Origin: Streptomyces sp. NBC_00554
GTDB taxonomy: Bacteria > Actinomycetota > Actinomycetes > Streptomycetales > Streptomycetaceae
Reading direction: 5' to 3'
DNA length: 64,000 bases
Assembly: GCF_041431135.1 (NCBI RefSeq)
Contig: NZ_CP107799.1
Coordinates: 9,812,501 to 9,876,500, forward strand
Within the stretch, counting starts at the first letter, position 1; every line of letters begins with the position of its first letter. Both the position numbers and the translations under genes were made by a program. This document shows positions 7,821 through 17,018 of the stretch, in pieces. The notes beneath the pieces are model-generated. The model worked only from the letters and a program-made list of their open reading frames with translations. It was not told where the DNA came from and searched no databases.

Positions 7821-9083
7821 ATGTTCGAGCTCGTGCCGCCCGAGGGCGCCCCGCACCATCCGCCCCGACTGCAGCGCCCCGACGCGCTGCAGCGACTCCC
7901 GGAACCGGGCTGCCCGCTGCCCGCGCCGGAAGGCGTCGAGGAGTTCTGGGCCGGGATCCGCCGACGCGGCACCCCGCTTGTCTCGCCCGACCCCCGGGGT
8001 AGCGCCGACCACGTCGCCGTGACGTACCTGTGGCGCGGCACCCCCGCCACCCGCGCCGTCCAGGTCCTGCCGAACAAGCTCGGCGACCCGCGCGTTCCCG
8101 AGGGCAACCTGATGGAGCGGGTCCCCGGAACGGACGTCTGGCACTGGACGCTCCGCCTGCGCCACGACTGGCGCGGCACGTACGACTTCTACGTCGACGA
8201 GGGTGGGGGCGGCCCGGAGCCGGGCACCCCCGAGTACTGGCGATGGCTGCGCACCCAACGGCGCGCCGACCCCTTCAACTCCCGTACGCTGCCCCGTCGT
8301 TGGGGCGGTGATCCCGTTCCGTACGCCGAACTCCCCGCCGCGCCGAGCGCGGTGGACTGGACGCCGAGGTCGGATGTCACCCGCGGCACGGCCACCGAGC
8401 ACAAGGTGGAGAGTGCGCGCCTCGGAGGGACCCGGCGTGTCTGGTTGTACGAACCCCCCGTACCCGCCCGTGAGTTGGCTGACCTGCCCGTCCTGGTCCT
8501 GCTCGACGGCGAGCATTGGCAGCCGCGGCTTGGTCTCGCGCACCTCCTCGACAACCTCATCGCGGACGGCCGTATCCCGCCGCTCGCCGCCGTGCTGCCC
8601 GAGTCGGTGGACGCGGACACCCGATGGGCGGAGCTGACGTGCCGTCCGGAGTTCGTCGCCTTCCTCGCGGACGAGCTGCTGCCGTGGGCGGCCGGGCGAC
8701 TGCCGGTCACGGAGGACCCCGAGCGCACCGTGATCGCCGGCCAGAGCCTCGGCGGACTCACCGCCGCCTATGCCGGCCTCTCGGCCCCGCACCGCTTCGG
8801 CAACGTCCTGGTCCAGTCGGGCTCTTTCTGGTGGCCCGTCGGCCCGGAGCCGGAGTGGCTGACAGGCCGTATCGCCGACGGTCCCCGGCTGCCGGTGCGC
8901 TTCCGCCTCTCCTTCGGCGAGCAGGAGTGGGTGGCCCTTCCCGCCGCCCGCCGCCTGCGTGACACCCTCGCCGCCGCCGGTTACGACGACGCCTCCTACC
9001 GTGAGTTCAACGGCGGACACGACTACCTGTGCTGGCGCACGGAACTGGCCGACGGGCTGGTGGAGTTGCTGTCCGGAGCCTGA
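7821..9083 (+). CDS. fes: Enterochelin (catecholate ferric-siderophore) esterase, Fes family
   Basis: A 420-aa cytosolic esterase. An N-terminal domain (about 1-185) with WRG and DPFNSRTLP motifs matches the enterochelin-esterase N-terminal region, followed by an esterase-D-like alpha/beta hydrolase. GQSLGG holds the nucleophile Ser309 and FNGGHDYLCWR the catalytic His400. It would cleave the Ser-ester backbone of imported ferric tri-catecholates so that iron can be released. It sits under the perfect iron box, opposite the surface-protein operon, and converges on the siderophore operon, whose product is its expected substrate. Confidence 0.9.
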   Translation: MFELVPPEGAPHHPPRLQRPDALQRLPEPGCPLPAPEGVEEFWAGIRRRGTPLVSPDPRGSADHVAVTYLWRGTPATRAVQVLPNKLGDPRVPEGNLMERVPGTDVWHWTLRLRHDWRGTYDFYVDEGGGGPEPGTPEYWRWLRTQRRADPFNSRTLPRRWGGDPVPYAELPAAPSAVDWTPRSDVTRGTATEHKVESARLGGTRRVWLYEPPVPARELADLPVLVLLDGEHWQPRLGLAHLLDNLIADGRIPPLAAVLPESVDADTRWAELTCRPEFVAFLADELLPWAAGRLPVTEDPERTVIAGQSLGGLTAAYAGLSAPHRFGNVLVQSGSFWWPVGPEPEWLTGRIADGPRLPVRFRLSFGEQEWVALPAARRLRDTLAAAGYDDASYREFNGGHDYLCWRTELADGLVELLSGA

Positions 9084-9118
9084 GTCGAGGTGTGCGGGGA
9101 CGGGGTGCGCTGAGCCGG

Positions 9119-9310
9119 TCATCCCCGCCTCGCCTCCACCCGGCCGACGCACGCCTCGTGCGGGGCCGGGCTGAACACGGCGCTCCAGCCCTTCGGCACC
9201 GCACGCCAGGCCGGCCACAGCGACGACTGACCCCGGGCGTTCTCCACCACCAGGTGCGTGTCCTGGCCCTCCGCCCCCGGATCGAACGGTCCGGACTGAA
9301 GCGGGGTCAT
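9119..9310 (-). CDS. MbtH-like NRPS chaperone with shortened C-terminus
   Basis: A 63-aa MbtH-family protein, the small partner that activates or stabilises NRPS adenylation domains. The VVEN.RGQSSLWP and PKGW motifs are present. The usual ending, a Cys-containing helix followed by WTDxRP, is reduced to ACVGRVEARRG and then a stop; translation past the stop does not restore it. The ATG overlaps the NRPS stop (ATGA), so the two are translationally coupled. It is the last gene of the siderophore operon and probably serves the serine adenylation domain. Confidence 0.85.
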   Translation of the reverse strand: MTPLQSGPFDPGAEGQDTHLVVENARGQSSLWPAWRAVPKGWSAVFSPAPHEACVGRVEARRG

Positions 9311-12300
9311 GAGTCCAGCTCCTTCAAGCGGGCCGCGAGATGCGCGGCGATGTCGTCGAGGTGCCGGTCCCGCATCAACTGCGGGTGCGTGCAGTCCAGG
9401 TCGTGATTGACGACGGCTCCGGTCACGTGCGCGCGCCAGGCCTCCCGGGTGAGCCAGTCCTCGGCACGCGGCGCGGCGGCCGTGAAGAACAGCAAGTCGC
9501 CCTCGTACAGCCGGTGTTGGTGCTCGCGCATCATGCGGGCGTGGTTGGGCACGATGTCGACGATCTTCGACAGGGTGTGGTCGCCGAGTCCGGCGAGCGG
9601 GCTGCCCGCCCGGCGCAGCGTGGCGAGTACGTCGTCCTTGGTGCGTTCGTCCGTGCGGTCGAAGCCGGCCATGCGCAGTACGGCGGTGAGCGCGTCGCCC
9701 TCCTCGGGGGCGGGCCGCTCGCGCCACTGCTCGGCCGGGAACGCGTCGAGCAGCGCGAGGAGTTCGACCTCCTCCCCGGCTTCCTGGAGCAGCACCGCAA
9801 CCGTGTGCGCGAGGATTCCGCCGACGGACCAGCCGAGGAGGCGGTACGGGCCGTTTGCCTGTACCTCGCGGATCCGCTCTACGTAGTCCGCCGCCTCCTC
9901 CTGCAGCGTGCTGGGCAGCGGTTCGTCGCGGACCAGGCCCCGGGCCTGGATGCCGTACACGGGCTGACCCGGACCGAGCCGGGCCGACAGGCCCGCATAG
10001 CACCAGGAGATGCCGCCCGCCGGATGGAACGCGAACAGCGGAGGCCGGTCGCCCTCGGCGCGCAGCGGCAGTACGACATCCAGCGCGTCCTCGGATGCGG
10101 ACGTCGTTGCCACGGAATCGAGCCGGGCGGCGAGCGCGGCCGGCGTCGGGGCCTCGAACAGCGAGCCGATCGTCAACTCGGCGCCGAGCTCCTCCCGTAC
10201 TCGCGCCACCATCCGCACCGCGAGCAGCGAGGTGCCGCCCAGGTCGAAGAACGCGTCGTCGGGACCGGCCTGTTCGACGCCGAGCACCTCCGCGAACAGC
10301 TGCGTCAGCGCCTCCTCGCGTGGATCCGAAGGGCGCCTGGCACCCTCGCCGCCGGCGAAGACCGGGGCGGGCAGTTCGCGGCGGTCCAGCTTGCCGTTGG
10401 GGCTCAGCGGGAAGGCGTCGAGCGCGACGACCGCAGCCGGGACCATGTGCTCCGGCAACTCGCGTGCCAGCGCCGCCCGTACGGCCGCGGGGTCGGCGCT
10501 CCCCGTCACGTACCCGACGAGCCGGTCGTCGAGGACCAGCGCACAGGCGCCGTCCACGCCGTTCTGCGCGGCCAACACGGCCTCGATCTCGCCGAGTTCG
10601 ATGCGCTGCCCGCGCAACTTGACCTGGTGGTCGGTGCGGCCGAGGTACTCGACCTCGCCCTGCTCCGTCCAGCGTGCCAGGTCGCCCGTGCGGTACATAC
10701 GGCTGCCGGACGGGCCGAACGGGTCGGCCACGAAACGGGACACCGTCAGCTCGGCACGGTTCAGATAGCCGTCGGCCAACTGCGCCCCTGCCAAGTACAG
10801 TTCGCCCGGAATCCCCGGCGGGCAGGGCTGCAGCGCGGCGTCGAGCACGTACAGGCGGGTGTTCCACACCGGCCGCCCGATCGGCACCGGTCCCGAACCC
10901 TGTGGGGCGCAGGCGTGGTAGGTGACGTCGACTGCGGCCTCCGTCGGCCCGTACAGGTTGTGCAGCCGGGCGCCCGGCAGTGTGCGCCCGAAGGCGTTCG
11001 CGGTCTCGCGGGGCAGGGCCTCGCCGCTGCAGAAGACCCGGTGCAGGCTCTCGCACGCCGTCGCGTCCGCCTCTGCCAGGAACACCTGGAGCATCGACGG
11101 CACGAAGTGGCAGGTGGTGACGGCCTGTTCGCGGATCAGCCGGGTCAGATAGACGGGGTCCTTGTGACCGCCGGGCTTGGCGACGACGAGCGTGGCACCC
11201 TGGCGCAGCGGCCAGAAGAACTCCCACACGGACACGTCGAACGAGGACGGCGTCTTCTGCAGCACCCGGTCCTCGGCGCCGAGTCCGTACGCGTGCTGCA
11301 TCCAGCGCAGCCGGTTGTCGATCGCCGCGTGCGGGACGACCACGCCCTTGGGGCGGCCGGTGGAACCGGAGGTGTAGATGACGTACGCGGGATCGGCCGG
11401 AGTGAGCGCTCGCGGCGGGTTCACCCACGAGTGTGTGGACACGTCGAGCCGGTCCAGGACGACGAGCGGGGTCCCGGTGTCCTCGGGGAGGCGTCCCGCG
11501 CGGTCGGTGACGGCACATACCGGCGCCGCGTCCTGAAGCATGTAGGTGAGCCGCTGCTCCGGATAGTCCGGGTCGAGCGGCAGATACGCGGCGCCCGCCT
11601 TCAGCACGGCGAGCAGGGAGACGATCAGCTCCACCGAGCGCGGCACCGAGACCGCTACCGCCGCACCCGGCCGGGCACCGAGGGTCTGCAGGTGCCGGGC
11701 CAGCCGGTTGGCGCGGGCGTTGAGTTCCGCGTAGGTCAGGGAGGTGTCCCCGTACACCAGAGCCGTCGCGTCCGGGGTCCGTGCCGCGCGCGACTCGATG
11801 GGACCGATGAGCGTGGTCGGCGGCAGCGCGCGGTCGGTGCGGTTGAACTCCTCGACGACCAGGGCGTGTTCGGCCGGAGTCGCGATGCCATGGGCGGCGA
11901 GCGGCAGTTGCGCGTCGGTGGCGGCGAGCCCGTTCAGGAGATGCAGGAACCGCTCCTGGTGCGCGGCGAGTTCGGCGTCCTCGTACAGGGCCGGATTGCC
12001 GTCGTGGTCGATACGCAGGCCGTGGCCGTCGGTGCGGTCGTAGATGTTGACCGTCAGGTCGTCGACCGGGCCGGCCGACAGGTTCCGCGCCCGTGTCGGC
12101 GCCCCCGCGAAGTCCACGCCGTAGTCGAAGGGCATGACGTTGACGAGCGGGCCGACCAGGCCCCGCATCTCGCCGAGCATTCCCAGGTCGCGGCGGATGT
12201 CCTCGTAGCGGTAGCGCTGGTGGCGGCGGACCTCGCGGATGCCGAGCACGACCTGCCGTACCAGTTCGGCGAAGGTCGCGTCGGGGGAGACCGTGAGCCG

Positions 12301-13212
12301 CAGCGGCAGCACGTTCATCACCATGCCCGGCACGCGCAGCGCGACCGAGCCCATGCGGCCCATCATCGGCAGGCCGAGCACGACGTCCGACTGGGCGGTC
12401 GCGCGGGAGGTGTAGAGGGCCTGCGCGGCGATCAGGACGTCCGGCCAGGTCGCACGGCACCGGGCGGCGAGCTCGCGCAGGCCCTCCGTGGTGCGCGGCG
12501 GCAGGTACGTCGTACGGCGGCGGAACGTCCGCGAGGGCAGCGCACCGCGCCCGGCGAGCCGGGGTGCCTCAGGACGGTCGGCGAACGCCTGGGCCCAGTG
12601 CGCGCGGTCGGCCGCGAAGGCCTCCGAGGAGCGGTACTCGGCGTCGTCGGCGACGAGGTCGGCGAGCGCCCTGAAGTTGCGCGGCCCCGGCCTCTCGCCC
12701 CGTGCGAGCGCCGAGTACACCTCCGCGGTGCGCCGGACGAGGAGCGAGTAGCCGAAGCCGTCCATGACGAGGTGATGGATGCGCTGGTACCACAGCCACC
12801 GCCGTTCGCCGACGCGGAACAGGGCGTGCCGGAACAGCGGGCCCGCCGCGAGGTCGAAGGGTTCGGTGAGGTCGGCGCGCATCCACGCCTCGGCCTGCTC
12901 CTCGGCGTCCTTCGCTCCCCGCAGGTCGCGCACGGTCAGCGGCAGTTCGACCGTGGCGGCGATGTGCTGGCGCGGGCCGTCCGGGGTGTCCTCGACACGC
13001 ACGCGCAGCGAGTCGGCCTCGGCGACGACCTGCCGCAGGGCGGCGGCGAAGAGTTCCGGGTCGACCTTCCCGTCGATCTCCAGGCACTCCGCGGTGTTCT
13101 GCGCGGGGCTGAGCGGATCGAGGGCCTGCGCGTACCACATGCCCGACTGGGCGGCCGTCAGCGGCAGTTCGGTGACCGAGGTGCCGGTGTCGCTCGTCAT
13201 GAGGACCGTCAT
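9307..13212 (-). CDS. entF: Siderophore NRPS, EntF-like: condensation, serine adenylation, carrier, thioesterase
   Basis: A 1301-aa single-module synthetase. The C domain (about 13-445) has HHLVMDG at 146-152. The A domain (about 460-960) has YTSGSTGRPKG, NLYGPTEAAVD and YRTGDLAR. The carrier domain has FFDLGGTSLL with pantetheine Ser995. The thioesterase (about 1050-1300) has GWSVGG with Ser1129. The ten-residue specificity code, read by alignment to known A domains, is DVWHFSLVDK, the EntF serine code. One module plus a thioesterase predicts iterative assembly of 2,3-dihydroxybenzoyl-serine and cyclisation to a trilactone. It overlaps the aryl carrier gene by ATGA; a second in-frame ATG lies 12 nt downstream. 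Confidence 0.92.
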   Translation of the reverse strand: MTVLMTSDTGTSVTELPLTAAQSGMWYAQALDPLSPAQNTAECLEIDGKVDPELFAAALRQVVAEADSLRVRVEDTPDGPRQHIAATVELPLTVRDLRGAKDAEEQAEAWMRADLTEPFDLAAGPLFRHALFRVGERRWLWYQRIHHLVMDGFGYSLLVRRTAEVYSALARGERPGPRNFRALADLVADDAEYRSSEAFAADRAHWAQAFADRPEAPRLAGRGALPSRTFRRRTTYLPPRTTEGLRELAARCRATWPDVLIAAQALYTSRATAQSDVVLGLPMMGRMGSVALRVPGMVMNVLPLRLTVSPDATFAELVRQVVLGIREVRRHQRYRYEDIRRDLGMLGEMRGLVGPLVNVMPFDYGVDFAGAPTRARNLSAGPVDDLTVNIYDRTDGHGLRIDHDGNPALYEDAELAAHQERFLHLLNGLAATDAQLPLAAHGIATPAEHALVVEEFNRTDRALPPTTLIGPIESRAARTPDATALVYGDTSLTYAELNARANRLARHLQTLGARPGAAVAVSVPRSVELIVSLLAVLKAGAAYLPLDPDYPEQRLTYMLQDAAPVCAVTDRAGRLPEDTGTPLVVLDRLDVSTHSWVNPPRALTPADPAYVIYTSGSTGRPKGVVVPHAAIDNRLRWMQHAYGLGAEDRVLQKTPSSFDVSVWEFFWPLRQGATLVVAKPGGHKDPVYLTRLIREQAVTTCHFVPSMLQVFLAEADATACESLHRVFCSGEALPRETANAFGRTLPGARLHNLYGPTEAAVDVTYHACAPQGSGPVPIGRPVWNTRLYVLDAALQPCPPGIPGELYLAGAQLADGYLNRAELTVSRFVADPFGPSGSRMYRTGDLARWTEQGEVEYLGRTDHQVKLRGQRIELGEIEAVLAAQNGVDGACALVLDDRLVGYVTGSADPAAVRAALARELPEHMVPAAVVALDAFPLSPNGKLDRRELPAPVFAGGEGARRPSDPREEALTQLFAEVLGVEQAGPDDAFFDLGGTSLLAVRMVARVREELGAELTIGSLFEAPTPAALAARLDSVATTSASEDALDVVLPLRAEGDRPPLFAFHPAGGISWCYAGLSARLGPGQPVYGIQARGLVRDEPLPSTLQEEAADYVERIREVQANGPYRLLGWSVGGILAHTVAVLLQEAGEEVELLALLDAFPAEQWRERPAPEEGDALTAVLRMAGFDRTDERTKDDVLATLRRAGSPLAGLGDHTLSKIVDIVPNHARMMREHQHRLYEGDLLFFTAAAPRAEDWLTREAWRAHVTGAVVNHDLDCTHPQLMRDRHLDDIAAHLAARLKELDS

Positions 13213-13439
13213 GAGACGACCCCCAGCAGTGGCGCCCAGGCCTCGATCGCGGGCTGCTCGGCGAGGTCCGCGAAGGCCGCTTCGACGCCGTGCTCGCGGC
13301 GCCAGCGCTCCAGCAGGGCCATGACCCGAACGGAGTCGAGGCCGTAGTCCACGAGGTTCTCGTCGACGGGTATGTCCGCGGGGGCCTCGCCGAGGGAGTC
13401 GGCGACGTCTGTGCGGATCTGCTCCAGAGTGAGGGTCAT
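13209..13439 (-). CDS. Stand-alone aryl carrier protein (ArCP)
   Basis: A 76-aa acyl carrier protein. DYGLDSVRVM holds the phosphopantetheine Ser (about 36). In E. coli this domain is the C-terminal part of EntB; here it is a separate gene. It would carry 2,3-dihydroxybenzoate loaded by the neighbouring EntE and deliver it to the NRPS condensation domain. It starts just after the isochorismatase gene and overlaps the NRPS start. A phosphopantetheinyl transferase is required but none is encoded in this window. Confidence 0.9.
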   Translation of the reverse strand: MTLTLEQIRTDVADSLGEAPADIPVDENLVDYGLDSVRVMALLERWRREHGVEAAFADLAEQPAIEAWAPLLGVVS

Positions 13440-13444
13440 GGGGC

Positions 13445-14077
13445 TCACACCTCCTTGAAGATCGCGTCGGTGGTGGTCACGACCGCGCAGCGCCCCGCGG
13501 CCCAGCGCAGCGCCATGTCGTGGTCCTCGCGCGAGAAGTCGGCGACGGCGTCGGCGACGACGAACGCCTGGATGTCCCGCATCCACGCGTCGCAGGCGCT
13601 CATGAGCACCCCGATGTGCGCGTACACGCCGACGACGATCAGCTGGTCGCGGTCCTCGTCGCTGAGCTGCTCCTCCAGCCGGGTGCGCACGAACGCGCTG
13701 TACTTCCACTTGGTGAGCATCCGGTCGCCGGGCTGCGGCGCGACCACGTCCGGCACGCTGAGCGCATGCGGGTCGTTGGCGACACCGGGGCCCCAGAAGT
13801 CGAGCTGGAGACCGCGCTGCCGGGGCGTCTGCCCGCCCCGCTGCGTCGAGTACACGACCGGTATGCCGAGGCTCCGGGCGCGGTCGAGCAGCCGGGCGGT
13901 GTTGTCGAGCATCCCGGTGAGGGGCGGTTCACCGGCAGGGAACGCGTCGAGGAAGTGGTTCTGCAGGTCGTGGACGAGCAGCACGGCGCGCGCGGGGTCG
14001 ACGGTCCAGGCGACGCGGTTCGCGGGCAGCTCGTCCTCGGTGGGCAGGGGATAGGGGGCTATGGCCGGAAGTGCCAT
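13445..14077 (-). CDS. entB: Isochorismatase (2,3-dihydro-2,3-dihydroxybenzoate synthase)
   Basis: A 210-aa isochorismatase-family hydrolase that removes pyruvate from isochorismate. The catalytic Asp is in LLVHDLQNHF, Lys in LTKWKYSAF, and GVYAHIGVLMSACDAW matches the EntB/PhzD core. Val replaces the Cys of E. coli EntB in that motif, as in PhzD. It ends with the catalytic domain because the aryl carrier domain is encoded separately downstream. It lies in the siderophore operon 16 nt after entE. Confidence 0.9.
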   Translation of the reverse strand: MALPAIAPYPLPTEDELPANRVAWTVDPARAVLLVHDLQNHFLDAFPAGEPPLTGMLDNTARLLDRARSLGIPVVYSTQRGGQTPRQRGLQLDFWGPGVANDPHALSVPDVVAPQPGDRMLTKWKYSAFVRTRLEEQLSDEDRDQLIVVGVYAHIGVLMSACDAWMRDIQAFVVADAVADFSREDHDMALRWAAGRCAVVTTTDAIFKEV

Positions 14078-14093
14078 GGGAGATCTGGGCCTT

Positions 14094-15767
14094 TCAGTGC
14101 TGCTCGGCGACGGCGGTGGACCGCAGCTGCTTCTTGCTGACCTTGCCGATCCCGGTCTGCGGGAAGGCGTCGACGAACTCGACGAGATCGGGGACCTTGT
14201 AGGCGGCGACGCCGCGCTCGCGGACGAACCGCTTGATGGCGACGGGTTTCAGTGGATCGGCGCCCTCGCGCAGGATCACGTAGGCGAGGGAGCGTTCGCC
14301 GAGGTACGCGTCGGCCACCGCGACGACGGACACGTCGTGCACGGACGGATGGGCGAGGATGATGTTCTCGACCTCCTCCGGCGCGACCTTCTCGCCGCCC
14401 CGGTTGATCTGGTCCTTGGCCCGGCCTTCCACGACGAGGTGGCCACTGGCCGTACGGCGCACGATGTCGCCGGTGCGGTAGAAGCCCTCCTCGGTGAAGG
14501 CCGTCGCGTTGTGCTCGGGAGCCCGCCAGTAGCCGCGGATGGTGTACGGGCCGCGCGTCAGCAGATGCCCGAACTCCCCGTCGGGGACGTCGAGTCCGGC
14601 GTCGTCGACGATCCGGATCTCGTCGTCCGGGGAGATCGGCAGACCCTGCGTGGTGACGACCGTCTCCTCGTCGTCGTCGAGCCGGTTGTAGTTGACGAGC
14701 CCCTCGGCCATCCCGAAGACCTGCATCAGCCGGCAGCCCAGCGCGGGTGACAGCCGGCGCGCCGCCTCCTCGCTGTACTTGGCGCCGCCGACGAGTACCA
14801 ACTCCAGGCTCGACAGGTCCTGTTCGGACCCCGGGGCGGCCTCCGTCCACACCAGCGCGAGCGGCGGAACCAGCCCCGTCATGGTGATCCGCTCCCGCTC
14901 GACGAGGGGGAAGGCGGTCGCTGGATCGGGCACGGGACACAGCACGGCGGTGCCCCCGGCGTACAGCACACCCAGCCAACCGGGCGAACTCATCGGGAAG
15001 TTGTGCGCGGCCGGCAGCACGACCAGGAAGCGGGTGTCCGCGTCGACACCGCAGATCTCGTTCGAACCCCACAGCGAGTACAGGTAGTCGTCGTGCGTGC
15101 GCGGAATGAGCTTCGGTACGCCCGTCGTGCCGCCGGACAGCTGAAGGAACGCCAGCTCGTGCGGCTCCGGACCGGAGGGCGCCCCGGACGGGTCGCCCTC
15201 GCCAGAGGGCACCTCGGACGGGTCGCACGCCACCTCGGCCAGCGCCGTGTGCTCACCGGGATCACCGACGACGAAGACATGCCGCAGGCTCGGCGTGCGT
15301 TCCTTGACCCGTGCGGCCAGTACACGGTGGTCGAAACCCGCGTGCTTGTCGGGGATCACATAGGCGACGGCCTCGCTGAAGGAGCAGAAGTAGCCGATCT
15401 CCGTCTCGCGGTGCGCGGGCAGCGCGTACACCGGGAGCGCGCCGACGCGGAACAGTGCGAAGACGACCTCGAAGAACTCGCCGACGTTCGGGAGGTGCAG
15501 GACGACCCGGTCGCCCTTGGATATCCCGCGCGCCGCGAACCCGGCGGCCAGCCGGTCGGCGCGCTCGTCCAGTTCCCGGTAGGTCCAGGTGCGCCGCTCG
15601 GGTGCCGGGTCGACGAGGGCGATCCGGTCGGGATGGGCGGCGGCACGCTCGCGCAGCACGCTTCCGAAGGTCTCCCCGCGCCAGTAGCCCGCCTTGCGAT
15701 AGCGCTCGGCGAACTCGGCCGGCCAGGTCGGTGCGTCGACGCCTGGGGTGGTGGCGAGAGGAGTCAC
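14094..15767 (-). CDS. entE: 2,3-dihydroxybenzoate-AMP ligase
   Basis: A 557-aa stand-alone adenylation enzyme of the EntE/DhbE/YbtE type. It activates 2,3-dihydroxybenzoate with ATP and loads it onto the aryl carrier protein. QLSGGTTGVPKLIPRTHDDYLYSLW covers the ATP-binding core in place of the usual YTSGST, FYRTGDIVR the hinge, and GKVSKKQLR the C-terminal catalytic lysine. AAHNFPMSSPG matches the aryl-acid pocket seen in this subgroup. The ATG overlaps the stop of the isochorismate synthase gene. Confidence 0.92.
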   Translation of the reverse strand: MTPLATTPGVDAPTWPAEFAERYRKAGYWRGETFGSVLRERAAAHPDRIALVDPAPERRTWTYRELDERADRLAAGFAARGISKGDRVVLHLPNVGEFFEVVFALFRVGALPVYALPAHRETEIGYFCSFSEAVAYVIPDKHAGFDHRVLAARVKERTPSLRHVFVVGDPGEHTALAEVACDPSEVPSGEGDPSGAPSGPEPHELAFLQLSGGTTGVPKLIPRTHDDYLYSLWGSNEICGVDADTRFLVVLPAAHNFPMSSPGWLGVLYAGGTAVLCPVPDPATAFPLVERERITMTGLVPPLALVWTEAAPGSEQDLSSLELVLVGGAKYSEEAARRLSPALGCRLMQVFGMAEGLVNYNRLDDDEETVVTTQGLPISPDDEIRIVDDAGLDVPDGEFGHLLTRGPYTIRGYWRAPEHNATAFTEEGFYRTGDIVRRTASGHLVVEGRAKDQINRGGEKVAPEEVENIILAHPSVHDVSVVAVADAYLGERSLAYVILREGADPLKPVAIKRFVRERGVAAYKVPDLVEFVDAFPQTGIGKVSKKQLRSTAVAEQH

Positions 15768-16960
15768 AGTGAGGCCCCCACGGCACTGAGGAACGTACGG
15801 AACTTGGCGCCCGTCTCAGCCGTCTCGGCCTCCGGCGACGAGGCGGCCACCACACCCGCCCCCGCGAACAGCCGCAGCGAGCGCCCCTCGGCCTCGGCGC
15901 AGCGGATCGTCACGACCCACTCGCCGTCACCGTCCGCGTCCTGCCAGCCGACCATGCCGGTGTAGGGACCGCGGTCGAAGGGCTCCAGCTCGGCGATGAC
16001 GGCACGGGCCACCTCGGTCGGCGTGCCGCACACCGCCGGAGTGGGGTGCAGGGCGGACGCCAGGTCGAGGGCGGAGACGGCGGGGTCGGCGAGTTCGCCG
16101 GTGACGGTCGTCGACAGGTGCCACATGGCTGCCGTACGCACCAGGGTGGGCCGTTCCGGCACCTCGAGGCGGGTGCAGAACGGTGCGAGTGCCTCTCGTA
16201 CGGCGGCGACGACGACGGCGTGTTCGTGCAGGTCCTTCGGGGACTCCAGCAGGGCCGCAGCGCGTCGGACGTCCTCGGCGAGGTCGGGGCTGCGCTGCGC
16301 GGAGCCGGCCAGCGGGTTGGCGGTCAGGAGTCCGCCCCGGCGGGCGACGAGGAGTTCGGGGCTGGCGCCGATGAGCGTGCGGCCGGGGCCGCTGGGGACG
16401 GCGAAGGTGTATCCGGCCGGGTCCCGGCGCGCCAGTCGGCGCAGCATGGCGGGCAGGTCCCGCTCGCGCGGGGAGGTGAGCTCCAGGGTGCGGGCGAGGA
16501 CGACCTTGTCGAACTCCCCGGCACGCATCCGCGCGACGGCGGCGGCGACCGCGTCGCCGTAGCGTGCGGCGGCCGGAACTTCCGTCACCTGCCAGTCGGT
16601 TCGCTCGTCGGTGTCGGGTACGGGCAGCGCGATGAGCGGGTCCTCGCGCAGCGGCGGCGCCCACCGCACGGACTCCGGGACGGCGAGCGAGGGCGGAGCG
16701 TCCGGGGCGAAGGGCAGTGAGCCCACGACGATCGGCGCCGGGGCGCCCGCGCGCCTTCGCGCGTCGAGGACCTCCCGCACCCGGCGCGCCAACGGCCGTG
16801 TGTCGTGGGGTATTTCGGCAGCGGTGCCACGGCCGAGGAGGGTGTGCCGGGGAGAGGCGAGGAGCCGGTCCGTGCCGGGGCGGTAGGCGTCGAGCAGGGC
16901 GGTCGCCGTGCCGGGGGACACCAGTGTGGGGGTGACGGCTTCGTGCAGGGATGCAGACAT
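15764..16960 (-). CDS. entC: Isochorismate synthase
   Basis: A 398-aa chorismate-binding enzyme that isomerises chorismate to isochorismate, the first committed step to 2,3-dihydroxybenzoate. FDKVVLARTLEL, ASPELLVAR, NPLAGSAQRS, LHPTPAVCGTP and GPYTGMVGW are the conserved blocks, and the full catalytic domain is present. ATG 16960 is 58 nt after the end of the entA gene. A longer in-frame extension upstream has no homology and would run into entA. Confidence 0.92.
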   Translation of the reverse strand: MSASLHEAVTPTLVSPGTATALLDAYRPGTDRLLASPRHTLLGRGTAAEIPHDTRPLARRVREVLDARRRAGAPAPIVVGSLPFAPDAPPSLAVPESVRWAPPLREDPLIALPVPDTDERTDWQVTEVPAAARYGDAVAAAVARMRAGEFDKVVLARTLELTSPRERDLPAMLRRLARRDPAGYTFAVPSGPGRTLIGASPELLVARRGGLLTANPLAGSAQRSPDLAEDVRRAAALLESPKDLHEHAVVVAAVREALAPFCTRLEVPERPTLVRTAAMWHLSTTVTGELADPAVSALDLASALHPTPAVCGTPTEVARAVIAELEPFDRGPYTGMVGWQDADGDGEWVVTIRCAEAEGRSLRLFAGAGVVAASSPEAETAETGAKFRTFLSAVGASL

Positions 16961-17018
16961 GGGGTGTCTCCAGTGGGGGAGAGGTGGCACGACCGTGGTC
17001 GGTGCGGCGGGGGCCGGT

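Noticed and set aside
9340..13347. A 1335-codon open frame on the plus strand opposite the NRPS gene
   Set aside because: It is the third-position shadow of a very GC-rich gene on the other strand: Arg/Gly/Val-rich, no domain, no ribosome site. The NRPS domains on the minus strand are unmistakable.
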